Origin: Hygrocybe punicea
Taxonomy: Eukaryota; Basidiomycota; Agaricomycetes; Agaricales; Hygrophoraceae
Length of the DNA: 64,000 nt
Assembly (NCBI GenBank): GCA_963556145.1
Contig: OY744472.1
Span: forward strand, 1,550,001-1,614,000
Direction: 5' to 3'
The notes beneath the pieces are model-generated. The model was not told the origin of the DNA. It saw only the letters and a list, made by a program, of their open reading frames with translations, and searched no databases. Both the position numbers and the translations under genes were made by a program. This document shows, one piece after another, positions 34,904-48,032 of the stretch. Position 1 is the stretch's first letter. Every line of letters begins with the position of its first letter.

Positions 34904-36754
34904 ATTCCGCTTCAGCCATTGACAATGCAATCATGCTCTGTTTCTTTGAGCTCCAAGCTATGGCTCCCCCTGTGATTGTGAACACATATCTGCTAATGGA
35001 TTTCCGGTGCGGGTTGGATCCCCAATCAGCATTGACGTAATGAACAGTTTCTGTTGTAATCCATAAGTCCTTTCTGCCGTATGTTAGTTCATAATCCATC
35101 GTTCCCTTTAGGTAGCGGAATATTCTTTTAAGTGCTGTCCAGTGTTCCAGACTCGGGTTCCATGTGAATTGCGCAATGGTTACAGTTGCATACATGATAT
35201 CGGGTCTTGTTGCATGTGCAGCATACAAGAGCTCTCTGACTTGTGTCGCGTACTCGATCAAGGTGCATTTCCACTCGCTCTCATCAGTTTCAGTTTTGTT
35301 TATTCGTTGGATCATGTTCTGATCCATTGGGGTTGATACTGGTTTCTCATCCTCAATCCGGCTTTTGCAAGTATCTTCCAGATATAATGGCTTTGTGATA
35401 GTGTGACTTTCCATTGTTGGTGGTCTCATTTGATATGGATTCCAAGCAGTAAAATTGGCTTTCCGATGACCGTTACCATGTATTTTTCTTTCAGCTGGTT
35501 GATTATCCACTGATTCATTGCTCGGTTGTTTGCATAAGCTGTAAGGTTGTCAACCCATATGAGTACAATGGAGAAGTTTTCACCTTCCCGATAGTAGTAC
35601 ATGCAGTAGTCAGTCCATAATCTCGTATAACAAAATTCTTTCATCGTGTTATCGAAATCCGTGTTCCATATGTTTCCAGCTTGTCTGAGACAATATATAG
35701 GGTGTATGAGGCAGTGAACCTGTCTGGTTCCATCCTCAAATTCCGCCAGCTGTTTCATGTACAGCTCCTCCTTCACCCATCTGTTAAGGTATGCACCTTG
35801 GATATCCATCTGCTGAATATCCCAATCCTTGACAGCGAAATACACGAGCAACGTCCATAACGTCTCAAACCACATCACAGGAGCAAATGTTCCAGTTTCA
35901 CTGAAATCCACCCCAGGCTTCTGTGAAAACCCCTGGGCTACTAATTGGGCCTTGTGCCTAGCAATTGCACCCATCTCGTCATGTTTCCAGTGGAAAACCC
36001 ACTTGCTTCTGATGGCTTCCTGCCCCTCTGGTAAGTCTATGAGTTTCCAAACACCCATTTCTTGTAGCTGATCAAATTCTTCTTTCATTGCTACCTTCCA
36101 GTTCTCCCAATCCATGGCTTCCCTGGCTTCCTTCAAATCCCATGGGTCCTTGTCGGTGAGACTGCTATCCTGCTGCATTGTGCTCAAGAACGCATATGCT
36201 ATGGTTGTTTCTGTCCTGACTTTTTCCTTTTGTTTCGCTATGGATGATTCCATTGGTCTTTGTACATCAAGCAGTTTGTGTATCTTGCGTTGTGTCAGTT
36301 GTGCATGCGGGTTGTTTAACTGTCGGTAGTTGCGGTCAACTCCTCGTGTTGCTCTCAGTCGGTATGTTATTTTGTTTTCCAGTCAGCGAATAGCCCTTTC
36401 CGGTGCCATTGTGGTGGGTTCTGGTGATTCCATTGCGGGTTCTGGTGATTCCAGAGTTTGCAAGTCGTTGGATTCACTCTGCTTCCCCTCAAATTGCAAA
36501 CCTGGTAAGTCGGATACAATCCGGACTTCCTGCAATGCCCCATCCTCATGAAATGCAACATTCCGTGACATCTTAACAGTCTGCATTGCAGCATCATAGT
36601 ATCAGATAGCCTTCTGTGACTCCACAAATCCTATGAACTTCATCTTAGCTGATTGTGGTGCCAGCTTCGATCTCTTACTGACTTGATATAAGACCCAAAC
36701 ATCGCATCCAAACTCCCGGAAATGTGATACGTCTGGCTTTTTGCCAGTCCAGGC
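34904..36754 (-). pseudogene. Copia reverse transcriptase and RNase H body
   Basis: Minus-strand order from 36754: HFREFGCDVW (end of integrase region), a variable linker, WVFHWKHDEMGAIARHKAQL, VDFSETGTFAPVMWFETL, DIQGAYLNRWVKEELYM, then the active-site box reading IWVDNLTAY where WVDD is expected. After this come LLGIHIK, KPVSTPMDQN, and the RNase H start VHYVNADWGSN with SKKQSMIALSMAEAE. Defects: Asp to Asn at the catalytic box, a TGA after GIHIK (35426-35428), a frame change between 35440 and 35320, and stop codons in the linker. It is a dead element. Confidence 0.9.
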
Positions 36755-36799
36755 CAGTAGACTTAGTCGTTTTGGTTAACCCAATCACAGTTAGAGCTG

Positions 36800-38450
36800 C
36801 GATTGGTAGGTACACATAGCGCAGTTATTGCTGCGGGGGTAGGTTGACCCAAATGACAGCTCTTGCTGTGGAGATGTGTTGGGGTAGGTTGACCCAGGTA
36901 CAGCTCTTCCTGGTAAATGGCTGCAGGGTAGGTCAACCTGCTATCAGCTCTGCCATGTAGTGGGTTAACCTGGAGCAGCTATTTCTGGATACATGGGTTG
37001 ACCCAGGGCCAGCAGTTCTTGCAATGTAGGTTGGCCTGGCTCCAGCTATTGCTGCAGGATGGGGTTACCCGGGTCACAGCTCTTGCTGCAGCACCAGGTT
37101 GACCGGGGTCCAGCTATTGCTGGAGCACTGGGTTGACCTGGGTCCAGCTATTGCTGTGGGGTAGGTTGACCTGGCTCCAGCTGTTGCTGTGGGGTAGGTT
37201 GACCTGGCTCCAGGTATTGCTGCAGGATTGGGTTGACCAGGTCGCAGCTCTTGCTGCAAGGCCCAGTTCACCTGTGTGCAGCTATTTCTGCAGCACCGGG
37301 TTGACCCAGGTACAGATATTGCTGTAGCACTGGGTTGACCTGGGTCCAGCTCCTACTGTGGGGTAGGTTGACCTGGGTCCAGCTATTGCTGCAGGATCAG
37401 GTTGACCAGGTCGCAGCTCAAGCTGCAGCAGCAGGTTGACCTGGCTCCAGCTATTGCTGTGGGGTAGGTTGACCTGGCTCCAGATGTTGCTGCAGAATCG
37501 GGTTGATCAGGTCGCAGCTCTTGCCGCCGCACCGGGTTGACCTGGGTCCAGCTATTGTTGCAGCTCCAGGTTGACCCAGGTCCAGCTCTTGCTGTGGGGT
37601 AGGATGACCTGGCTCCAGCTATTGCTGCAGGATTGGGTTGACCAGGTCGCAGCTCTTGCTGCAGGACCGGGTTGACCTGGGTCCAGCAATTGCTGTAGCA
37701 CTGGGTTGACCTGGGTCCAGCTCCTGCTGCGGGGTAGGTTGACCTGGCTCCAGCTATTGGTGCAGGATCAGCTTGACCGGGTCGCAGCTCTTGCTGCAGC
37801 ACTGGGTTGACCTGGGTCCAGGTATTGCTGCAGGATCAGGTTGACCAGGTCACAGCTCTTCCTGCAGCGCTCGGTTGACCTGCGTGCAGCTATTGCTGTG
37901 GGGTAGGTTGACCTGGCTCCAGCTCTTGCTGCAGTGCCGGGTTGACCTGGCTCCAGCTATTGCTGCAGGATCAGGTTGACCAGGTCGCAGCTCTTGCTGC
38001 AGCACTGGGTTGACCTGGGTCCAGCTCCTACTGCGGGGTAGGTTGACCTGGCTCCAGCCATTGCTGCAGGATCAGATTGACCAGGTCGCAGCTCTTGCTG
38101 CAGCAGCAGGTTGACCTGGCTCCAGCTGTTGCTGTGGGGTATGTTGACCTCGCTCCAGGGATTGCTGCAGGATCGGGTTGACCAGGTTGCAGCTCTTGCC
38201 GCCGCACCGGGTTGACCTGGGTCCAGCTATTGTTGCAGCTCCAGGTTGACCCAGGTCCAGCTCTTGCTGTGGGGTAGGATGACCTGGCTCCAGCTATTGG
38301 TGCAGGATCAGCTTGACTGGGTCGCAGCTCTTGCTGCAGCACCGGGTTGACCTGGGTCCAGCAATTGCTGCAGGGCAGGTTGACCTGGCTTCAGCTCTTG
38401 CTGCAAGATTGGGTTGACCGAGGGCCAGCCACTGCTGCACTGTGGGTGCA
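36800..38450. repeat. Minisatellite array in left arm
   Basis: About 40 units of roughly 40 bp, each built from GGTTGACC.GG, C.CAGCT.TTGCTGC and a short spacer. The units diverge by variable bases around the fixed words GTTGACC and CAGCT. Open frames are a consequence of the repeat (QQELRPGQ motifs) and not evidence of a gene. Confidence 0.9.
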
Positions 38451-38880
38451 TGTTGGTCCACAGGATTCAGCCACATCCCTGTCTGCCGGCACATATTTAA
38501 TGTTGACAACACTGATGGTGCTCACACCAGCTGAAGCCATTGTTTGTTGAGAAACTGCCATTTCAATAATCAGAATCTCTCTGTCTGTACATCACATATA
38601 TGTCCCATGTAATATAATTTGAAATTCAATTACTACATGCACAGGCAATAGCAACAATACAAAATTCTTCTTTTGCAACTGCCCAATATCTCATCCTTAG
38701 CCTCAGCTTGTACAGACACTCATTATGCCCAATCACAATCTTTACCAACCTCAGAACCCACCCCACTTGGAATATTGTGCTTTTTATTTAATCTTACTGA
38801 ATTCCCAATTTGAATCTATATCACCTCATTACTCCTTAAAATGGAAATCTAAATTTAATGACTATTCTATCCAGATACAT
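38451..38880. repeat. Unique segment of the left arm
   Basis: Low-GC, non-repetitive DNA that is almost identical, inverted, to 49080-49540. It has no gene-like frame. Confidence 0.75.
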
Positions 38881-39600
38881 AATTACACTACCAAGGGCAG
38901 GAGGCAGGTGGGAGGAAGGTAGGTGGGTGTGGAGTGGGAGGAAGGTGGCAGTGGCAGTGGGAGCTGGGAGTGGGAGTGGGAGTGGGAATGGGACAAGGTG
39001 TAAGGAGGGAGGGGAGGAGGGAAGGGCAGCAGGGAGAGGGAGAGGGAGAGGGGGAGAGAGGGAAAGAGAGAGGGAGAGGGAGAGGGAGAGGGAGAGGGAG
39101 GAGGAGTGGGAGGATGGGTGGGATGTACATACCTCTGTCGTTCCCGTCGTCCTCGCCCTTGTCGTCTGCGTCTCCGCCGTCCTCGTCCTCGTCGTCTTCA
39201 TCTTCCCCTCCGCCGTCCTCATCTTCGTCTTCCCCTCCGCCGTCCTCATCTTCGTCTTCCCCTCCGCCATACTCGTCTTCGTCGTCTTCGTCTGCGTCAC
39301 CGCCGTCCTCATCCTCGTCGTCTTCGTCTTCCCCTCTGCCATCCTCGTCTTCGTCGTCTTCATCTGCGTCTCCGCCGTCATCGTCCCCGCCGTCCCCGTC
39401 CCTGTCATTCCTGTTCCTGTCGTTCTCGTTGTCGTCATGGTCATCATTGTCATTGCCATCCGCGTCTCTGTCTCTGTCCTCGTCCTCGTCGTCCCCTGGA
39501 TGGTTTTCGTCATCCCCCTGACGGTCATTGTCGTCTCCGTCGTCCTGTTGTCCCGTCGCTATCCGTCTTCATCCCCATCATTGTCCCCTGGCTGGCCGTC
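38881..39600 (-). repeat. Inner left arm: GAGAGG tract and acidic reading frame, copy of 48370-49080
   Basis: The top strand has GGAGGAAGGTGG and a GAGAGG-type tract (39005-39105), then a CGTCCTCGTC-rich stretch. On the minus strand it corresponds to the Asp/Glu/Gly-rich frame seen intact in the right arm, but is less continuous here. A splice-like GTATGTAC lies at the junction near 39130. Confidence 0.7.
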
Positions 39601-41318
39601 TGCGTCCTTGTGGTCTCTGTCCTCGTCGTTGCCGCTGTGGTTGTCTCAGCAATCTGTCCTGGCTGGGAGCATCCTCGTACCCGGCCTCGCGGCGTCACGG
39701 CCTTGTTTACGCCATCCTCGAGGTGGCTGTTTTCGTCCGCTTCCGTTCTGTTTGCTGGCGCGTTGTGTTCTGCTGTTGGGTGTTCGGATTCGCCTGTTTG
39801 GTGTGGGGTAGCTGCAAAAGGTCAACAATTAGCAAAGAATACAAAAAAGTTAAAGTCAGAAATTTACCTCGGGTGCTCCTCTGCACCCATCTCCCGTTGT
39901 TGACGTGTTGTTGAAAACAACGAGTCAAAGCTTGAACTCGCGCAGGAAAGCCAACCGGCAGTTGCCGCTTTCCCAAACGGGTTCAAGTTGCCAAACATGG
40001 AAGTGTGGCTGAAGCTTTTGAATCTTCTGGCATGCACAACAATGCATGCATACCCAAAGTGAGATCCTCAAAATATGTAAATATAGTATACCTACTCTCA
40101 TGTCAATTTTTGCATTTTATTCAGCCCTTCATCAAGAGCTATTCACAGTTTATTCCATTTCCTCTGCCAGAATTGGACCTTGAATGATATAACTTTGTCT
40201 TAAAAATCTGAAATTAATCTAATGAGTACTTATTCAAGTACTCATTGTTGTACACATAAGTGCCTGGTTGTTGGTGGACCCGGACCTATGTTGCAGCGAG
40301 CAAATGCACAGAATTTTGCATTGTGGCTGACCCATCAACCAAAGTCCAAACTGCTGCTTTACTTTGAACCTGTCGTTTCTTGGCTACAACACATGTCTGG
40401 GACACCACCAAGTGCCAGGCACTGATTATCAATACAATAGATACTTTACATAGTAGTTTCACGATTATTCTCATATTTTTCAGAGCAATATTGGTAAAGT
40501 TGCACTTTAAGGGTCTGAATTTGGCTGGGAGGTATTAATGAATCATGGATATCTATCTATGTAGGCCACAATAAAATACAAAATTTGGGGAGGATGTAGT
40601 TAGAGGCTAATTCTATCCCTACATAGTCTTAAATGTGTTACACAGTTGTTGTGCTCCATGCCATTACACTGCGAAAAGTAAGATCTTGGTGACATATAAG
40701 GCAATTCGCGCCTGTTTGGGCAATCGGCAACCTCTGGCGTGGGTTCAAATCGTCGCGTAGTCCACGACTAGTTGGTACCCATGCTTCGCAATGGTGTTTA
40801 GTTTATTTAAATGTTAGTAAAGTTGTTTAGTTTATTTAAATGTTAGTAAAGATATTAAATATTAGTTGTTAAATTTTTGACATGTTAGTAAAGTTATCAA
40901 ATGCAATGCTATTAAATGTTTGTTAGCCAAGTTAGTTAGCACAGTTATTCAATACTGTGATTGACAGTCTCAAGTGTTTGCCCTCAAGTGAAGAGAGGTA
41001 AACTGAAAATTTAGTCAAGTCCTCAAAAACCTGCCCTAAAGTCACACATGTGAAAGCAAAAAAAAAACAGACTCAATTCAAAGCAATAATAAAGCAATAG
41101 TACAAACACCCAAACACATCCAAGTTCTAAATATCAATACAAACACCGAAACAAATATTGGCAAGATAACAACCACATCTAATTCTATAGAGTCCATTTT
41201 ACTACATAGAGATCCAAACAAAGTCAAGAAAAAGCAAAGAACAGCCATAAATGTCCCAAATCTAAGAACAGCCATCAATAATGTTTCAAAGTCAATAATA
41301 GACAGGCAACATACCCCA
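39601..41318. other. Interior of the foldback element without a recognised gene
   Basis: Contains a block with CTCCTCTGCACCC beside a splice-like TTTACCTC (39865), similar in layout to the palindrome-core family. It also holds a 28-bp direct repeat TGTTTAGTTTATTTAAATG (40796-40851, two copies) and AT-rich DNA. No coding sequence was recognised. Confidence 0.5.
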
Positions 41319-44300
41319 TCAAAGTATATCGGTCAACAGTTCTTGATACACAATGTTTGATGTAGAGGTGTCATTGGAATGATGAGGAAACAGAACTTTG
41401 ATCCTATCTCCAGAAGTGCAGCAGGAAAGAGCAATGTAGAGCTGGCCATGGGAGAAGATTGGGTCACGAAGGTCCAAACCAACATTGATCACAGATTGGC
41501 CTTGTGATTTGTTGATTGTCATGGCAAAGGCAAGACACATGGGGAACTGGTGCCTTGACAAAGGGATGCCCAATGAATCATCTGAAGGCTCAATGGTAAT
41601 CCTTGGAATAAAGATGGTTTGTCCAGCGTGTTTTCCTCCCAAAATGCGACACTGCAATACACGTGGTTTGATGTCTGTCAAAATCATGCAGGTTCCATTG
41701 CAAAGGCCATTTGAAACATCGATGTTTCGAAGAAGCATGAGAGGACAGCCTATTTTCAAGGCAAGGTTGGCCAAGGGTAAGCCTGATGCCTTTTGAGCAT
41801 TGAGGAACTCGATGGGGTAAATGTTTTCGACGCCAACAACTTTGTCAATTGATCTGACGATACACTCTTCACCTGGAAACCTGTCAAGGATAGCCTGGTT
41901 GAGGTCATCCACATAGTTATTGGTTGGAGAGAGAATAGTGCGGTCTAGGAAATAGTGATCCGGTTTAGCCCCATCTGCAATTCCTGGATACAGATTGTCA
42001 ATCAGGGATTCAACAGTGTTTTCTGGCATGCGCATGTTAAGTGGGAGATGGATGGTATTTTGGGGACCCAATCCATGACCGGCGCCTACTTCCAACAGCC
42101 AAGCTGCGAATGCCTCACTCTCTGGGGTTTGATCCAAACGCATGTTCTGTTTCAAGTGAAGGACCTGTATGTGTGGCCATAAGGTGGATCTTTTGAGAGA
42201 GGAATTGACTATCCTCTCCCTGGAGCCACGGGGAATGACAGGGGTAGTCTGGCGAAAGTCACCACCAAACAGCATTGTCATGCCTCCAAAGAGTCTGTTA
42301 TCATCCAGGACATCCTTTAATGTGTGATTGAGTGCCTCGATAGCATGACGATGCTGCATTGGAGCTTCATCCCAAATGATGATGTCTGTCTGCCTCAAAA
42401 CGTCTGCAAGTTCACTTTGCTTCTGTATTCTGCAAGTGGAATCCTCAAAGATGGGAGTGGGAATTTATAATCAAGAGTGAGCGGTGCTTCCACCATCCAA
42501 GATGAGGGCAGAGATGGCAGAGGAGGCGACGGTGAGAGCAACCTTGTGATTGGCACGAACAGTTGCGGCAATGGTATTGCACACAAAGGTCTTTCCTCCA
42601 CCACCTGCACTGTGAATGAAGAATGCCTTTCCCTCCTTGTTGTTGATGGAATGCATGACGGTATCATAAGCAGCATGTTGCTCAAGATTGAAGCGCCCCC
42701 TGTTGAAGTCGACACGAAGCAAGAGATCGTATGGGTCGAAATCCAATTGCTGCTGCAGAAGTTGATTGGGATTCTGCTGGACCTGCCATTCACCTGCAGA
42801 AAGAGGCATAGGAGGATAGAGGGAGAGGTTTTTGCCCGAATTAAGAAGGATGGCATTGATCAAAAACAGGCCATAATCATAAACCTGGTCCTCTGTTGGA
42901 TCTGGGATTCTGTGATGATTTATGATCCTGAAGCGCAAGTCATCGCAAATGTGAACCCTATGTTGAGTCCAAAGCACGTCTGGTTGAGTTGGTATACAGT
43001 GCATGAAGATGGTGGCAAAGAGGATGCGCAATTGACCACCTGTTTGTATTTCGCCTGCTTCCTTCAAACAGCTGTCCCACTCTCCATCATCCTCCAAGAG
43101 GCCACATGCGAGGCAAACAGCCTTGTAAGTTGGATAAGTGACACCAGTGAATTTGTTCAGATCATCCCAATCCAATGCACCCTTGACCATGGTTAGAAGT
43201 GTCCTGAGGTAAAACCTCTCTCCTGCGGATGGATAAACCCAGGTCAACGTTGCTATGGCAAAACCTTTTTTACGAACGGTTTAAGCTTTTGTCTTCTTGT
43301 CCCAAACGAAATGCTGGGGGAAATCCTGATAGGTGTGATTGACAGCATCAGGCAGCAACTGGTTTGCCTTGAACCAACCCATGAGCTCGGTTGACTTGTT
43401 AGCGCCACAGTCCACGATAAGCTCTGCATCATCCTCTTCTTCAAAGAACATGGTCTGCTGATCCTTGAGGTGAACAGGAAGACGATACACGGTAGGACTC
43501 TCCTCATGCATGGAGAACTCGAATATGTGCCAGCAAGCTTCTGGAGGACCAATGTAATGACCATCGATATACTCCTGTATTTCATTGATTTCTGCATTGC
43601 CATTCTGCCCCACAGCCAAAGTTGCCAAATCATGTCCCTTGTATATGTACTTGTGAATATACTTGATGGCCTTGACGGAAGCACATATCTCGACATTGAT
43701 GTGGCAGTTGTAACGTGCGGAAAGGTATGGGTTGTAAGGGATGACATCACGATTGTCAAAGACATGACCCTTGCTGTTGGTGAAGGTGCGACCGTTGTTG
43801 GGTCTGGCATAATCTGGGTAACCATCATCTCCAAAGCGGGTCTCTGCAGAAAAGGTCTTTGGGTAATGCTTGCTGCACTTCCCATTGACCATGCAAGGAG
43901 CGTTAGGAAATTCTGCACTGCAAGGACCATGCATCATGCACTTGGTGACTGTGTCGTACAACTGGGGTGTGGCGACAGGGTCAGGGATCTGAGCAGAGAC
44001 TATGCCATCAACATCTGGAACAGTGCGAATCTTGAAAGGACCTCGAAGAAATATGAGGAGATGCATGTGAGGCAAACCCCGCTTCTGGAATTCGACAGTG
44101 TAAACCAATCCTGTGACCTCTCCAAAGAGACCCCCTCTGACCTCCTTCAACAGTGCCTTCATCTTTTGGTAGAAGACTCGTGCGACGATGTCTGGGCGAT
44201 CGTGAGCTGTTTGATGTCTTAAAGGTGTGCCTGGACCATCGTTGACCTCTCTGCCATATTTCAACAGCTCTTCTTGAATCTCTGGCCAATTTGGATTGCA

Positions 44301-46637
44301 GGTCATTGTCAGAAAGAGATCTGGCTTCTGACAGTATCTGCTGATGGCCATTGAATCTTGAAACAGCTGGAACATGTGGCGAGCGCTGCCAGCATGTGTA
44401 GAGGGAAGAACGATGTGGGTTCCGACTTGTCCAAGATCGACAGGACCATCATCTGCATTGTGGACAGCATTTCTAACCCCCTGGTACAAATCAGCTCTGA
44501 TATCCTTCTGATGGGCCTTCAGCCAAAAGAGCTCTGAGCCTTCTACTGAAGACCAAGCATCAACGACATACTGCTGCAACAGCTGACCACCGCGAAATAG
44601 TGTGTCGGGTTCTGGATCATGAAGAGGGGTGTGCAGTAGAAGCCTTGGGTGGAGCCTGTAAGCATGGTAGCACCGTTGAGTGACATTCTTGGTGCGGAAT
44701 TGCCCTCTGGGTCCAGGAAGTGAAGGAATGCCATAATGCCAGCCTTGCTCTCCATTTGGAAAGAGAAGAACGTAGTGGAGTGGCCAGTAGACAGGATTGA
44801 GATGACTGATCCTTTTGAGGGCACCACCTTGATCAGGAGTCTTGAGATGCAGAATGTGAAGGTTGACCTCCTCTTCTCCACTTCCTGGTATGATGGCAGC
44901 GACTTCCTCCACTGTGGGCAAGTTGTAGCGACGGCGATCTGCATTGGGCTGCAGGACCAAGCGAGCCTGAACATTTCCATGTTCCTCTGGAGGCTTTTCC
45001 ATCATGATCCGAAATGCATGCTGGTAGAGAGGCACAAATGGGTTTGCAGCATTAAGCATCATCTGGAGATCAGACATGATGGTGGGATCCAGGTTTGGAT
45101 TGCGAGCATTACGTGTGGCAAGAGCAGCTTGCGGGTCATGAATGTAGAGCTGGGCATAAGCAGGCTGTACACCATTTCGTGGAATGAGAGCACCCATATT
45201 GTGATGCATGTCGCCATGCATGTGGAAGCAGTAAGGACCGGCACCTTGGAGGACAGTCATGTCGAGCTGAACAGCAATGGAGGTGAATGCAAATGCAGCA
45301 TTGTACTGGCGTATGTGTTCCCTGAAGGCACGTGCGCGAGGATTGCTTTCTGTGAGAAGACGTCTCAAGGTGGCAGGGGGATATGGCAAAGGCTCCAAGT
45401 GAATCTGTCCCTGAAGACAGCACATGCCAAACCTTGGATGGACTTGAGAAGACCCTGAGAGGCGTTCTGTGATGAAGTGAAGAGCACCACAGTGAGAGCA
45501 CACCACATTCATCCTCTGAATGCTGAAGCGAACTGGTGGCTCGACATATGGTTGTCGACCCTTTGGCACTTGTTGTTGTACCTGCAATGCCAGTGCATCT
45601 GGCTGAGCCAGTGCCACCAATTCATCATGAACAGCATTGTCCTGTTCATGTGCTTCTGCATGAGCCTCTGCTCTAATGTCCTGATTCTGTATGACCTCTA
45701 GCACAACCTCCTGGGATGCCCTCTGCAGATCAACTTGTTGCTGCTGACGTGACTGCACATCAAGCACTCTTAGCCTGTGCTGGTCATCTTGATGTTGCAG
45801 ATGTGACTGGACTTCAAGCAGTCTTGGCCTGTGCTGCTGCTCTTGATATTGTTGGAATGAACGTTCTTCATCCAACTGTCTTGCTAAACGTGTCTCTCTG
45901 GCAAGATGTGACCTCTGCAGCTCTTGACGCAGTTGTACCAGTCGATCTGCTTCCAACTGTTGTGCAAGATGTTTTCGTTTGGCATCATCCAGGTTCTTCT
46001 GCCACCAACGTTCTTCTTCTTGAAGAATAGCCTGATGTTGGCATTCCTGAAGACTTTGCTCCTCCTGCTAACGCAGTTGGTGCAATCATTCTTCTTCAGC
46101 CTGCTTGGCAAGAAGATCCTGTTCCGCCAACCGTTGGTACTCTGCATTAAATTGGTGTTGCCATTGGTCGTCAACAACAAATTTGTCCTGATGTCCAGAC
46201 TTTTTCCTTGCACGTCTGGCCTTCAGTTCCTCATTGCGACTTGTCCTAGGTGGCTGAGGTGCAGCATTAAAATCTGCAGGCCTCTCAGGTCGCTGCTGAT
46301 TTGATTGTCCACGTTGTCTGACCCGTTCAGCATGTGTCCATTCAAATCCCTATTGCAACTCCTCCTCCCAGTTTCTTGGAGGTGGCACATTAGATGACAT
46401 GGGTGGAACCTCCCTTCCTGAAGCCTGCTGCTGGTAATAGGCCACTCGTCTGTCATGATGTGCAATCTGATGTCTTGGCAAGCCAGGATAAACATCCACT
46501 GGAACTGGCCAATGACGACTTGATGAAGTCGGTTGTTGTGGGTCAACAGGGACTGAGGATGGCATGCCAAAGTTTGGCTGAATGATCGGGGGCTGACGGT
46601 CATATGTTCTTTGTTGACAAATGGAAGGAGATGTCAT
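41319..46637 (-). pseudogene. Helitron RepHel protein (HUH replicase plus PIF1-type helicase) with six nonsense codons
   Basis: A single minus-strand frame of 1,772 codons plus stop runs from 46637 to 41319. It has a Gln-rich N-terminus, a Cys/His segment (CSHCGALHF), and HELITRON-like Rep features: FLTMTCNPNWPE, the HUH motif LPHMHLLIFL and the two-tyrosine motif KYIHKYIYKGHD. The PIF1-type helicase follows with SAGGGGKT (Walker A), IIWDEAP (Walker B), FGGDFRQTTPVI, KSQGQS and the C-terminal GQLYIALS. In the whole element this protein nicks DNA and unwinds it for rolling-circle transposition. In-frame stops lie at 46350-46352 (TAG), 46086-46088 (TGA), 46068-46070 (TAG), 43281-43283 (TAA), 42471-42473 (TGA) and 42465-42467 (TAA). 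There are no frameshifts. Helitron ends were not identified. Confidence 0.93.
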
Positions 46638-47325
46638 CTGCAGTCTTTGCAGCCTTTCATGCTCTCTATCACCCTGACCGTCCCTTTCAGGAGTTTGCTG
46701 AGGATCAGCATGATGCTGTGATAAACTGGCTTAAATATCAGCATTCCAGTTTTGCATCCAGGTGAACCCAACACCCACATAACATTTATATATTCAATCC
46801 CATCCACTTCTTCATAAAGGGGGTGATTGATAGGATTCCTGAAAGGCCCAATTTGTGAGCAAGCCAAATTCATAGTTGCACCATTTCATTGCAATGCTCA
46901 CATTTTTTAATGCCAACCAATAGCTCAAATTGTGGGGGAGATTATGTTTGCAGTTTCCAATATATGTTTCAAAGCAAATGTGCTAGCTCAATGCCAATTA
47001 TTGCTTTCACTCTCCCCCACACAGTTGGAATTTGGTCATGTTTGGTCGTTGTGTGACCAAACTCGTGCGAGGCGTGCGGAACACTGTCCACTATATCACG
47101 TATGAAATTTACACCCGAAATTTCATATGTAAACACATGCAAAATTTTGCAGGAAGATAATATAGGATATTACAATAGTAACTGACCAAGAAATAAGTAA
47201 CAGAATGTTTATTTTGGTTCAGAAAGTTGAATTTGGTTCAGAAAGATGACTTAGGTTCTGTTCATTTTTGTTTTCAAATAATAAATTTAAACCCGGGGTA
47301 CAACATTACTACTGCTACATAATAC
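46638..47325. other. Upstream of the Helitron gene, no recognised feature
   Basis: AT-rich DNA with short frames only. It presumably includes the 5' non-coding part of the Helitron, whose TC terminus could not be placed. Confidence 0.4.
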
Positions 47326-47966
47326 AAAGGGGACCATTCCGGGTGTGGTTGGGCCAGGGGAGCGCGGGGGAGATGGGGTAATTGGAAAATAAGAAGAAAA
47401 CACCTATTTTGGCCGAACGTTTGAGTCTGTGCTCGAACGGACGGCCGCGGAAAGTGGGAGGGGCATGTCTGGGGGCCGTTGTGTCGATTCCAGGTGTGGT
47501 TGGGTCTGGGGAGCGCAGGGAGATGGTTAGTATAGCCAAATTAGCTAAAAATGAGAAAATACCTTATTTTGGCCAAATGTTTGAGACCAAACTCAAACGG
47601 ACGGCCGCGGGAGGTGGGAGGGGCATGTCGGGGGGTAGTTGGGTCGATTCCGGGTGTGGTGGGGCCTGGGGAGCACAGGGAGAAAGGTCAGTATGGGCCA
47701 ATGAACAAAAAAAGAGAAATTACTTGATTTGGCCGAACGTTCGAGTTTCAGCTCGAACGGACGGCCGTGAAAGGTGGGAGGGGCATGTCTGGGGGCCGTT
47801 GGGTCGATTCCGGGCGTGGTGGGGCCTGGGGAGCGGAGGGAGATGGGTGATATGGGCCAAATCAGCAAAAATGAGAAAATACCTTGTTTTGGCCGAACGT
47901 TCGAGTTTGAGCTCGAACGGTCGGCTGCGGGAGGTTGGAGGGGCTTGTCTTGGTGCTGTTGGGTCG
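47326..47966. repeat. Four tandem copies of a 160-bp unit
   Basis: Units start GATTCC..GTGTGGT at 47486, 47646 and 47806 (period exactly 160), with a first unit from 47326. Each contains an imperfect inverted repeat GGCCGAACGTTCGAG...CTCGAACGGACGGCC. The period is not a multiple of three, so a shared protein is unlikely. Confidence 0.9.
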
Positions 47967-48032
47967 TTTGGGGGTTGGGTGGGGTTGGGCAACTGAGCTT
48001 CACATCGCAGGCAGTGCTTGGGGCCTCGCGTG

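Larger units (their letters stand above)
30698..36754 (-). mobile_element. Ty1/copia retrotransposon, 3' part, carrying two inserted elements
   Basis: Contains the LTR, polypurine tract, RNase H tail (33522-33893), RNase H body and reverse transcriptase (34904-36500), and the start of the region after integrase. It continues at 51215-51895 beyond the 14.46-kb insertion. Elements F3 and F4 interrupt it; each is flanked by an 8-bp target duplication in copia sequence. Confidence 0.9.

Noticed and set aside
36800..38450. Open frames with repeated QQELRPGQ-type peptides in the minisatellite
   Set aside because: They are created by the repeat unit and shift frame freely between units.
40699..40770. 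Possible tRNA or tRNA-derived SINE (GGTTCAAATCG box-B-like sequence)
   Set aside because: No consistent T-stem, acceptor stem or good A box could be drawn.
40600..47400. Exact Helitron ends (TC ... hairpin-CTRR)
   Set aside because: Several candidate motifs exist but none combines a clear hairpin, CTRR and an A/T insertion site.
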